In this document: in pieces, positions 1-4,949 of the stretch
Layout: the number at the start of each line of letters is the position of its first letter
Numbering within the stretch: the stretch's first letter is position 1
Assembly: GCA_040004775.1 (NCBI GenBank)
Contig: JBDUAD010000139.1
Span: 1 to 5,529, forward strand
From: JALZBL01 sp040004775
Lineage (GTDB): Bacteria; Actinomycetota; Actinomycetes; Mycobacteriales; Jatrophihabitantaceae
Length of the DNA: 5,529 nucleotides
Reading direction: 5' to 3'
The notes under the pieces: generated by a model
The model's input: only the letters and a program-made list of their open reading frames with translations
The model's database searches: none
What the model was told of the DNA's origin: nothing
Translations under genes and position numbers: made by a program

Positions 1-146
1 ACGGAACCGGCGTGCCCGCGTTCCTGCACGGCCCGCAGGCCCTGTTCGCGCTCGAGGATGATCTCGCGCCCGTGCTGGAACTACCCGCCCACGGCCCGAG
101 TATCAAACCCGACACCGGCCAAGCGGACCGGGCGGCCCGGGGATGA
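1..146 (+). CDS. istA: Probable IS21 transposase (IstA), C-terminal tail, partial
   Basis: An open frame enters from the left edge (first full codon at 3) and stops at TGA 144-146, giving about 47 residues that begin GTGVPAFLHGPQALFALEDD and end in a polar tail. None of the catalytic DDE core is in the window, so identity rests on position: IstA precedes IstB in every IS21 element and the downstream IstB is clear. The stop overlaps the next start in an ATGA (143-146), pointing to translational coupling in one operon. IstA would carry out DNA cleavage and strand transfer with IstB as ATP-dependent helper. It could instead be another ORF of the same element. Confidence 0.5.
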   Translation, partial: GTGVPAFLHGPQALFALEDDLAPVLELPAHGPSIKPDTGQADRAARG

Positions 147-466
147 GCGCCGAACCCGCCGCGGGCACCGCGACCCAGGGCGCCTGCGACGCCCCAGCCC
201 CCGCCACCCTGGCCCACATCGCCGACATCGGCGGCCGGGCTGACCTCGCCGAGCTGGCCGACGTCCTGGTCGTGCTCGAGGACTTCCTGCTGCACGCCGA
301 CGCCGACACCGTCGACGAGCTCGCCGGCTACCGGCCAGGTCGTCCACGCGACCCGCACGCCTGGGTGTGCTGGGTCGCCGACCGCCTCGGCGAGCACGTC
401 GCCAACCTGCGCGCCCTCACCACCCCCGAAGCCCAGCCCACCACCTTGATCGGAGCACCCCGATGA
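143..466 (+). CDS. Small accessory ORF of the IS21 element, function unknown
   Basis: A 107-residue acidic, alanine-rich protein. I recognise no family. The middle (about residues 25-60) reads as amphipathic helix with many Asp/Glu/Leu residues, followed by a conserved-looking RDPHAWVCWVADRLGEHV stretch and an alanine/proline-rich tail. There is no signal peptide or membrane segment. Both ends are ATGA overlaps (143-146 with the upstream ORF, 463-466 with istB), so it is embedded in the operon and probably made in a fixed ratio with IstA and IstB. Classical IS21 elements have only istA and istB, so an in-frame, coupled third ORF suggests an accessory role such as modulating transposase-helper contact or immunity. 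That role is inference. Start ATG 143 was chosen for the coupling. Confidence 0.65.
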   Translation: MSAEPAAGTATQGACDAPAPATLAHIADIGGRADLAELADVLVVLEDFLLHADADTVDELAGYRPGRPRDPHAWVCWVADRLGEHVANLRALTTPEAQPTTLIGAPR

Positions 467-1239
467 CCGTCCTGACCCCGGCCCTGCACGAGACGCTGCG
501 CACCCTGAAGCTGACCGGCATGCTCGAGACCATCGACGCCCGGGTGGCCCAGGCCCGGGCCGGGCAGCTCGGCCACCTGGACTTCCTGCAGGTGCTGTGC
601 GAGGACGAGGTCGCCCGCCGCGACAGCGCCGCCCTGACCCGCCGGATCCGGCTGGCCCGGTTCGAGGAACAAGCCACCCTCGAGACCTTCGACTTCGCCG
701 CCAACCCCAGCCTCCCCGCCGCGGCCCTGCGCGACCTGGCCGCCCTGCGCTGGCTCGACGCGGGACAATCGGTGATCCTCTACGGACCGGTCGGAGTCGG
801 CAAGACCCACATCGCCCAAGCGTTGGGACACAACGTGATCCGCCGCGGCGGGCAGGTCCGCTTCCACAAGACCAGCCGGGTCCTGGCCGACCTCGCCGGC
901 GGCCACGCCGACCGCACCTGGGAACGACGGCTGCGCGAGTACACCCGCCCCGCCGTCCTAATCCTCGACGACTTCGCCATCCGCGAGCTGACCGGACCCC
1001 AAGCCGACGACCTGTACGAACTGGTCTCCGAACGAGCCGCCCAAGCCCGACCACTGATCCTCACCTCCAACCGGGCCCCCGCCGACTGGTACGCCCTGTT
1101 CCCCAACCCCGTCGTCGCCGAATCGCTCCTGGACCGGCTCATCAACACCAGCCACCAAGTCCTCATGGACGGACCCAGCTACCGGCCCCGCAAACGACCC
1201 CGGCCAGTCGGCTCGACAACAACCCAGAAACCGGAGTAG
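463..1239 (+). CDS. istB: IstB-like AAA+ ATPase, IS21 transposition helper
   Basis: A 258-residue protein, the usual size for IstB. Residues 1-95 form the helical N-terminal domain (LKLTGMLETIDARV, then the FLQVLCEDEVARR region). The AAA+ core follows, with Walker A GPVGVGKTH at 108-116, Walker B LILDDF at 166-171, a sensor-I-like TSN at 201-203 and the family signature SLLDRL at 221-226. The C-terminus is basic (RPRKRPRP), as expected for DNA contact. IstB assembles on DNA with ATP, helps choose the target and activates IstA. Start ATG 463 is chosen over an upstream ATG (367) because it overlaps the previous stop and follows GGAGC (452-456) at normal spacing. All ATPase motifs are intact, so the protein is probably functional. 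Confidence 0.95.
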   Translation: MTVLTPALHETLRTLKLTGMLETIDARVAQARAGQLGHLDFLQVLCEDEVARRDSAALTRRIRLARFEEQATLETFDFAANPSLPAAALRDLAALRWLDAGQSVILYGPVGVGKTHIAQALGHNVIRRGGQVRFHKTSRVLADLAGGHADRTWERRLREYTRPAVLILDDFAIRELTGPQADDLYELVSERAAQARPLILTSNRAPADWYALFPNPVVAESLLDRLINTSHQVLMDGPSYRPRKRPRPVGSTTTQKPE

Positions 1240-1261
1240 ACACAACACACGGACCACACCA

Positions 1262-1310
1262 TGGGGAATTACGTGAGCGCCACCCCTGGGGAATTACGTG
1301 ATCGTCGACA
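1262..1310. repeat. IS21 right terminal region with tandem 15-bp repeat
   Basis: TGGGGAATTACGTGA occurs exactly at 1262-1276 and again at 1287-1301, 25 bp apart. The second copy is followed by TCGTCGACA, which probably forms the tip of the element at 1310. Repeated motifs within the terminal repeats of IS21 elements are transposase-binding sites. The low-GC AATTACGT core stands out from the GC-rich surroundings. Lack of the left end in the window prevents showing the inverted pairing. Confidence 0.75.
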
Positions 1311-1333
1311 ACCGTGGGATGTCTGGGTTGCAT
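1311..1333 (-). pseudogene. Possible gene start truncated by the IS21 right end
   Basis: On the minus strand GGAGGG (1343-1338) lies 4 bases before ATG (1333-1331), an excellent actinobacterial ribosome-binding site and start. Reading on gives MQPRHPTV before the sequence enters the inferred IS21 end at 1310. The frame stays open inside the IS but is meaningless there. This may be a chromosomal gene whose start was separated from its body by the insertion. With only eight codons no family can be named, and the match may be chance. Confidence 0.25.
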
Positions 1334-1366
1334 GGTGCCCTCCGGTAGACGCGCAGCGGTGGGCCA

Positions 1367-1483
1367 GTGAGCCTCGACTTTGTTGCCGGAGCCGTGACCA
1401 TGCTGGGCCTCGTTCTCATCCAGCGGTGGCTGGCGGACCGGTGGCGCCACCGATCGCCGTCTCGAACTCACCGACCACGCTGA
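1367..1483 (+). CDS. Candidate 38-residue single-span membrane peptide
   Basis: GTG 1367 opens a 38-codon frame ending at TGA 1481-1483. Residues 5-18 are hydrophobic (FVAGAVTMLGLVLI), followed by QRWLADRWRHR and a basic tail. This resembles a small positive-inside membrane protein. The ribosome-binding site is weak (GGTGGG a few bases upstream) and there is no other support. It faces away from the minus-strand start at 1333, with only about 33 bases between them, so at most one is likely to be real. I do not recognise a family. Confidence 0.22.
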   Translation: MSLDFVAGAVTMLGLVLIQRWLADRWRHRSPSRTHRPR

Positions 1484-1605
1484 GAGCGCACCGTGCTGCC
1501 CAACCCCGAGATACTGCGGCGAGAAGGTCCTCGGACCAACCGACCCCACCTGTCGTGCAGTTCGGCCGTCTAAATGATCAGGACCGCGACGACCAGGGGG
1601 TTGGC

Positions 1606-3531
1606 GTGCAGGTGAGCTCAGAAGGGGAGCGGCGGGGGGACGGCCGGTCAAAAGCAACCCTGGACGGGGATGCCGCTCGCGTGGGGGCCAGTCCAATACC
1701 GGTACCGGCCGTCGACTGGCTGCGGGGGCAGTACGTGGACCGCGGCCACAGCGCGGCTCAGATCGCGGGCCAGTGCGGCTGGTCGGCGCAGTACGTCCGG
1801 GACCGGCTGCTGGAGGCGGGCGTCACGTTCCGCCGGTCGCCGGGCAACGCCACCAACGGTGGCGTGCTGGATGACGCGACGTTGGCGGCGCTGGTCGCGC
1901 AGGACTTGTCTGCCGCACAGATGGCCGACCGCACCGGGTACAGCGTGGGAGCGGTCTACAAACGGCTCCGGCGGGCCGGGCTGGCCGTCAAGGCCCGGGA
2001 GCTCGTCGAGGACCCGGCGGACGTGGACGACGTTCGACGCCTCTACGAGGCGGGCCACACGGTCACCCAGATCGGGAGGCTGCTGGGACACGGCGAGGAC
2101 TGGGTCAGCAAGCGGCTGCTCGCTGCCGGCGTGCAGCTGCGCCGCGGACCTCGCCGGGCCCTCGATGCGGCCCGGGTGCGCCAGCTGATCGACGACGGGT
2201 ACTCCGTGCCGCAGATCGCCGCCCTCACCGACCGGGCCGTATCCACGATCTACGAGCTGGTGCGCGACAACGGCCGGTCCGTGCCGCCGCCACCGCCGCG
2301 CCGGCCGCTGGTGGCGCCGCTGGATGCCTCGTTGGTGCTGCGCAGGTACCAGCAGGACCGGATCAGCATCGTCCACATCGCCGCCGAACTGCGGTGCTCC
2401 ACCGACCGGGTCCGCGCCGTTCTCACCGACCACGGCGTCCCGATCCGGATGCCGGGTCGACGCGACGATCACCGGCCGACGCCGATCACCGCGGGCCAGC
2501 TGCAGGCGCTGTACGTCGAGGAGGACCTGACGATCAGCGAAGTCGCGGCCGGCTTGGCTGCAGCAACACCAGGGTCGCCGCCGCTCTCGAGCGCCACGAC
2601 ATCCCACGACACGCCGACCCCCACCGCCATCACCGGGTTCCCACGGTCGACATCGACGGTCTCGCGGGAGGTGACCCGCAACGGCGGCCGCCGGTCCTAT
2701 CGCGCGGCCCGGGCTGACCGGGTGGCGTGGGATCGGGCGGCTCGTCCGAAGCGGTGCAAGCTGGCTGGGAACCGGGTGCTGCGTGGGATCGTGGCGGTCA
2801 CATTGGAACGGCGGTGGTCGCCGCAGCAGATCGCTGGCTGGTTGAAGGCCACCTATCCCGACGTCCCGGAGCTGCAGGTGTCGCACGAGAGCATCTACCG
2901 CACCTTGTACGTCCAATCTCGTGGCGCGCTGCGGAAAGAGCTGACCCGGTATCTGCGCACTGGCCGAGTCCTGCGCCGCCCCAAAGGAGTCCGGTTGCCC
3001 GACGGCCGTGGTGGCCGACCCGGGACGCTGCACATCTCCCAGCGCCCACCGGAGGCCGACGACCGGGCGGTGCCCGGGCACTGGGAGGGCGATCTGGTGT
3101 TCGGCAAGGCGATGAGCCCGGTCGCCACCCTGGTCGAACGCTCCACCCGGTTCGTCATGCTGGTGGCGTTGCCGCGCGGCGACCATCAAGCCGACGCGGT
3201 CGCCGACGCCCTGTCCGCGGCGGTCACCACCCTGCCCAAGCAGCTGACCCGGTCGTTGACCTGGGACCTGGGCCACGAGATGGCCCAGCATGCCCGGTTC
3301 ACGATCGAGACCGGGGTCCCGGTCTTATTCTGCGACCCGAAGTCGCCGTGGCAGCGCGGTTCGAATGAGAACACCAACGGACTGCTGCGCCAGTACCTGC
3401 CTCGCCGGTTGGACTTCCGCACCATCACTCAAGCTGACCTGGACCACATCGCTTGGGAGCTCAACGGCCGGCCTCGACAGACCCTCGGTTTCAAGACACC
3501 ATCAGAAGCACTGAACGAGGTGTTGCGTTGA
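1606..3531 (+). CDS. Chimeric ORF: multi-HTH array fused to truncated IS30-family transposase
   Basis: From GTG 1606 the product is 641 residues; AGGGGG (1595-1600) lies 5 bases upstream. GTG 1612 and GTG 1681 are alternatives. Residues 37-317 form an HTH array of five full modules and the first half of a sixth. Residues 318-346 are a low-complexity Ser/Thr/Pro stretch that I read as out-of-frame translation. Residues 347-641 match IS30-family transposases: STVSREVTRNGG (349-360), WSPQQIAGWL (404-413), SHESIYRTLY (426-435), then the DDE core with D496 in HWEGD, D554 in LTWD and E588 in GSNEN, giving the DD(33)E spacing. IS30 transposases are usually near 350-400 residues and carry an N-terminal HTH; here its first half is missing and array sequence takes its place. 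The catalytic residues are intact, so strand-transfer chemistry is conceivable, but end recognition may be altered or lost. Confidence 0.75.
   Translation: MQVSSEGERRGDGRSKATLDGDAARVGASPIPVPAVDWLRGQYVDRGHSAAQIAGQCGWSAQYVRDRLLEAGVTFRRSPGNATNGGVLDDATLAALVAQDLSAAQMADRTGYSVGAVYKRLRRAGLAVKARELVEDPADVDDVRRLYEAGHTVTQIGRLLGHGEDWVSKRLLAAGVQLRRGPRRALDAARVRQLIDDGYSVPQIAALTDRAVSTIYELVRDNGRSVPPPPPRRPLVAPLDASLVLRRYQQDRISIVHIAAELRCSTDRVRAVLTDHGVPIRMPGRRDDHRPTPITAGQLQALYVEEDLTISEVAAGLAAATPGSPPLSSATTSHDTPTPTAITGFPRSTSTVSREVTRNGGRRSYRAARADRVAWDRAARPKRCKLAGNRVLRGIVAVTLERRWSPQQIAGWLKATYPDVPELQVSHESIYRTLYVQSRGALRKELTRYLRTGRVLRRPKGVRLPDGRGGRPGTLHISQRPPEADDRAVPGHWEGDLVFGKAMSPVATLVERSTRFVMLVALPRGDHQADAVADALSAAVTTLPKQLTRSLTWDLGHEMAQHARFTIETGVPVLFCDPKSPWQRGSNENTNGLLRQYLPRRLDFRTITQADLDHIAWELNGRPRQTLGFKTPSEALNEVLR
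1714..2620 (+). repeat. Array of six helix-turn-helix modules (protein-level repeat)
   Basis: Six diverged repeats follow the pattern LxxLYxxGxSxxxIAxxLGxSxxxVxxRLxxAGVxxRR. Numbered from GTG 1606 they span about residues 37-77, 92-131, 141-180, 189-225, 241-281 and 297 onward. Typical cores are YVDRGHSAAQIAGQCGWS (module 1), YEAGHTVTQIGRLLGHGEDW (module 3) and YQQDRISIVHIAAELRCSTD (module 5). Linkers are about 8-16 residues, one of them a PPPPPPRRP run (227-235). Each unit resembles the Hin/resolvase-type or homeodomain-like HTH. Strung together they could read a long composite DNA site. The modules have diverged, so the array is old rather than a recent tandem duplication. Confidence 0.75.
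2551..2662 (+). pseudogene. Frameshifted second half of the sixth HTH module
   Basis: In the long ORF the sixth module reads LYVEEDLTISEVAAGL and then loses all similarity. One frame back, starting at CTT 2553, translation continues as LGCSNTRVAAALERHDIPRH, exactly the expected helix 3 and AGVPxR-like end of an HTH module (compare RCSTDRVRAVLTDHGVPIR in module 5). A missing C in GGC(C)TTGG at 2551-2556 explains it. The shifted frame keeps array-like character (HHRVPTVDIDGL) to about 2662, after which IS30 similarity begins in the original frame. Confidence 0.65.
2634..2651. repeat. Candidate IS30 left inverted repeat (IRL)
   Basis: CGGGTTCCCACGGTCGAC matches the reverse complement of 3527-3544 at 14 of 18 positions, including the first seven. 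It sits exactly where IS30 protein similarity begins. Against it, the same bases can be read as array protein in the shifted frame (RVPTVD), and a normal IS30 has coding sequence for a first HTH helix after its left repeat, which is missing here. The match may be coincidental. Confidence 0.3.
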
Positions 3532-3906
3532 CCGCCTGAACCCGCACCGATGAGCGGGCGTCACTTCCCGCAGACCAGGTGCGGCGTCCTGCCCGTGAGG
3601 TGATCGGGCCGCCAGAAACGGTACGACAGGCGAGATCATCACCCAGGACGCGTCGGCCCGGACGCGGCAGCCGCGGTCGTTGGGATGGAGCCGGTCGGCT
3701 GCGAACTGGTTCAGCATTGCCGACCAGCCCTGCCGGCGCAGCGCCTCGTGCAGCTGCACGACCGTCAACCGGGGGCTTCTCGCGCAGCGCGTGACGACGT
3801 CCGCGGCCTGTCCGGCGTCGCCTTCCCAGTGGCCACGCGTGAAGTACGGCACGTCCGCGATGAACGGACCCGCAGGCGGTGCTGCGGTCAGCCGGTCGAC
3901 CTTCAA
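3502..3906 (-). pseudogene. SGNH/GDSL hydrolase, C-terminal remnant
   Basis: Reading from TTG 3906 (no good start; the frame opens after a stop at 3948) gives FIADVPYFTRGHWEGD, then LTVVQLHEALRRQGW and FAADRLHPNDRGCRVRADASW. The last is the block V signature of SGNH hydrolases, with the Asp-His pair D71/H74 in DRLHPND followed by the usual GxRVxADA. The N-terminal GDS block and the GGND block are not found upstream in this frame, so only the last third survives. The open frame runs past the natural C-terminus (about 3637) through the IS30 right end to 3502, where the original stop has been lost. SGNH hydrolases are mostly secreted or membrane-associated esterases/lipases. This copy cannot be active because the nucleophile block is missing. 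Confidence 0.6.
3527..3544. repeat. Probable IS30 right inverted repeat (IRR)
   Basis: GTTGACCGCCTGAACCCG spans the transposase stop codon; IS30-family elements commonly place their right repeat at or immediately after the stop. Its reverse complement pairs with 2634-2651 at 14 of 18 positions, both outer tips being CGGGTTC. The precise end is uncertain by several bases. Confidence 0.45.
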
Positions 3907-3978
3907 GGCGAGCGCCTGGCACCGGAGGAGACCGGTTGCAGACAGTCAGCAAGGTCATCCAGGCGTTCGCTGCGCAGG

Positions 3979-4125
3979 TTAGAACGCGGTGCGACAGCGG
4001 CACGGTCGCAGCCTAGCCATCGGCTGTCGCCATGGCTCCTGGCGGCGCGGGTCCCCGTCGAGGGCAGTCAGCACCCAGCGCGGCTCGGCGACGGCCTGGT
4101 GGTAGCGCTTGGTACTCGGAGCCAT
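3979..4125 (-). CDS. Short ORF, unidentified (possible gene fragment)
   Basis: ATG 4125 to TAA 3979 encodes 48 residues. The first 30 or so codons have strong G/C third positions and read like real protein (AVAEPRWVLTALDGDPRR); the end (PCRCRTAF) does not. There is no clear ribosome-binding site before the ATG and the preceding in-frame stop is at 4149-4147, the cupin stop region. It may be the start of a truncated gene or a fragment joined to unrelated sequence ahead of the SGNH remnant. I do not recognise the family. Confidence 0.3.
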   Translation of the reverse strand: MAPSTKRYHQAVAEPRWVLTALDGDPRRQEPWRQPMARLRPCRCRTAF

Positions 4126-4146
4126 CTTGGGGAGCGTTGGCAACCG

Positions 4147-4631
4147 CTACACCCCGGGGCAGACTCCCGGGTCAGGCTGGTCGTCCCTCGGTGGCCCAGT
4201 TGCGGGCACACTGGGGAACATGACGTAGACCACGACACCCGTGGTGCCCTGGGTAACACCGTCCTGCACGTCTCCGGGCCGCTCGAAGAATGACTGTCCT
4301 TGGGTGTACGTCTCCACGTCGCAAGTGGCCCCGCGCGCCGTGTAAAGGGTAACCGTCCCCTGCGCGACGACCACGATGGCTCCTCCCGGATGCGAGTGCC
4401 AGCCCGAAGAGCCGCCAGGAGCGAACGTATTCTTCACGACGACCGTGTCCGTACCCCGCGAAAGAGAATGGCGCGCGAGGAGTCGATCGTCCCCCGGGCG
4501 AGCAGGGTGGTCGTCGCGTTGACCGAGGGGGTTGCAGACGCGGGAAGCACCATGGCCATGGCGATCCCGCCGGCCACAGCGACCGTCGAAAGCCTTAAAA
4601 CGACCCCGCCGCGTTTGGTGAGCTTTCTCAT
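4147..4631 (-). pseudogene. Secreted cupin-domain protein, frameshifted
   Basis: ATG 4631 starts a signal peptide: basic MRKLTKRGG, hydrophobic core VLRLSTVAVAGGIAMAMV, likely cleavage after PASA (about residue 33). The mature part begins in that frame, but after FRG (residue 59) the frame runs out. The cupin domain continues one frame over from about 4453 as TDTVVVKNTFAPGGSSGWHSHPGG to the TAG at 4149-4147. The break lies in a G-run (CCCC at 4454-4457 on plus); one extra G would restore a protein of about 161 residues. Cupin motif 1 keeps HSH; motif 2 reads ERPGDVQDG where the family usually has a His (for example PGHVH). Cysteines in GATCDV and the GVCPGV tail may form a disulfide. A small secreted beta-barrel is expected; its substrate is unknown. 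Confidence 0.7.
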
Positions 4632-4637
4632 GAACGT

Positions 4638-4645
4638 CCCCCTTT
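4638..4645 (-). promoter_or_regulatory. Ribosome-binding site of the cupin gene
   Basis: On the minus strand AAAGGGGG lies 6 bases before ATG 4631. This strong site fixes the start at 4631, rejects the longer open frame beginning at 4713 in the other reading frame, and matches the signal peptide that follows. Confidence 0.65.
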
Positions 4646-4764
4646 ACCGGCTGGAGCGAGTGTCCACCTTTTGCGAACGCTCGGCCTCGGCCTACACCCC
4701 CGGAGCCCAACACGCAGGGGGCATCGGGGGACGGACTTCAGGTCCTCCAGGATCGGCCCAGTAA

Positions 4765-4949
4765 GCACATCTAGGTGACTGGTGTGAGGCGGCCGGCTGG
4801 GGCCGGATCCTCGACCCCGGCAACGACCCACCACCGATCACGGTCGGGGACGCAGCCAGAGCCTGCGTCTCGCAGGCCGACGTCCAGCTGCGGGACGCCG
4901 TGATCGGCTGGCTCACCGAGCGGCCCCCGATGACGCGGGACCAGCCAGC
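4765..4949 (+). pseudogene. Plus-strand coding-like fragment without start
   Basis: After TAA 4762-4764 a plus-strand frame gives GWGRILDPGNDPPPITVGD, then AARACVSQADVQLRDAVIGWLTERPP, with consistently G/C third positions and a natural protein composition. There is no start codon before ATG 4930, and from about 4925 it runs into the antisense of the SGNH gene. I read it as an internal piece of a decayed gene. The ARACVSQADVQLRDAVIGWL part is loosely reminiscent of actinobacterial DUF4192 proteins, which is only a suggestion for a profile search. The remainder of the 4632-4949 gap (4632-4764) is the upstream region of the cupin gene, where I see no clear promoter. Confidence 0.3.

Larger units (their letters stand above)
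1..1310 (+). mobile_element. IS21-family insertion sequence, right part (left end outside window)
   Basis: Three plus-strand ORFs in tight succession end in an unmistakable IstB helper ATPase. About 25 bp after the istB stop come two copies of a 15-bp sequence, and the element most likely ends at ...GTCGACA (1310). IS21 elements typically end in CA and carry repeated transposase-binding sequences inside their terminal inverted repeats, which fits. The left end and most of istA lie upstream of the window, so the target duplication cannot be checked. The exact right border is inferred from the terminal CA and the repeat position, not from a matched left end. Confidence 0.8.
1311..1605. other. 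Spacer between IS21 end and HTH-array/IS30 ORF; no secure gene
   Basis: About 295 bases without a confident gene. It holds the possible minus-strand start at 1333, a candidate small membrane-peptide ORF (1367-1483) and two shorter plus-strand ORFs: GTG 1493 to TAA 1573, and ATG 1574 to TGA 1615. The last begins right after the TAA and its stop overlaps GTG 1612 in a GTGA. The frame of the long downstream ORF also stays open back to ATG 1261, but that ATG sits at the IS21 repeat and the intervening translation shows no domain, so I regard it as non-coding leader. I see no convincing terminator or RNA gene. Confidence 0.4.
2634..3544 (+). mobile_element. IS30-family insertion sequence, 5'-truncated or rearranged
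   Basis: IS30-type transposase similarity starts abruptly near 2644 and runs to the stop at 3531, with a probable right inverted repeat over the stop codon (3527-3544). The first part of the transposase, normally about 40-60 residues ahead of the STVSREV helix, is absent, so the element is shortened at its left. A candidate left repeat (2634-2651) abuts the homology boundary. The true border therefore lies somewhere in 2634-2668. A full IS30 element is generally 1.0-1.2 kb; here about 0.9 kb remains. Confidence 0.65.

Noticed and set aside
1262..1301. Two direct repeats as the start of a CRISPR or iteron array
   Set aside because: Only two copies, 25 bp apart, located just after istB and at the probable IS tip; IS21 terminal structure explains them.
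1261..1605. Extending the fusion protein to ATG 1261
   Set aside because: The ATG lies at the IS21 terminal repeat and the 115 extra residues show no domain. GTG 1606 with AGGGGG upstream is a better start.
1648..3291. 547-codon minus-strand open frame opposite the fusion gene
   Set aside because: Its composition is typical of a GC-rich antisense shadow and it shows no domain, whereas the plus strand carries clear HTH and DDE motifs.
3541..3558. CCCGC...GCGGG hairpin after the IS30 stop as a terminator
   Set aside because: The stem is only 5 bp with an 8-base loop and no T-run, and it overlaps the IS30 end; too weak to call.
3685..4293. 202-codon plus-strand open frame
   Set aside because: It is antisense to the SGNH remnant and the cupin, both of which show recognisable motifs on the minus strand.
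4632..4713. Longer minus-strand start (4713) for the cupin-domain frame
   Set aside because: Between 4713 and about 4458 this frame is a shadow of the signal-peptide frame that starts at 4631 with a strong ribosome-binding site.
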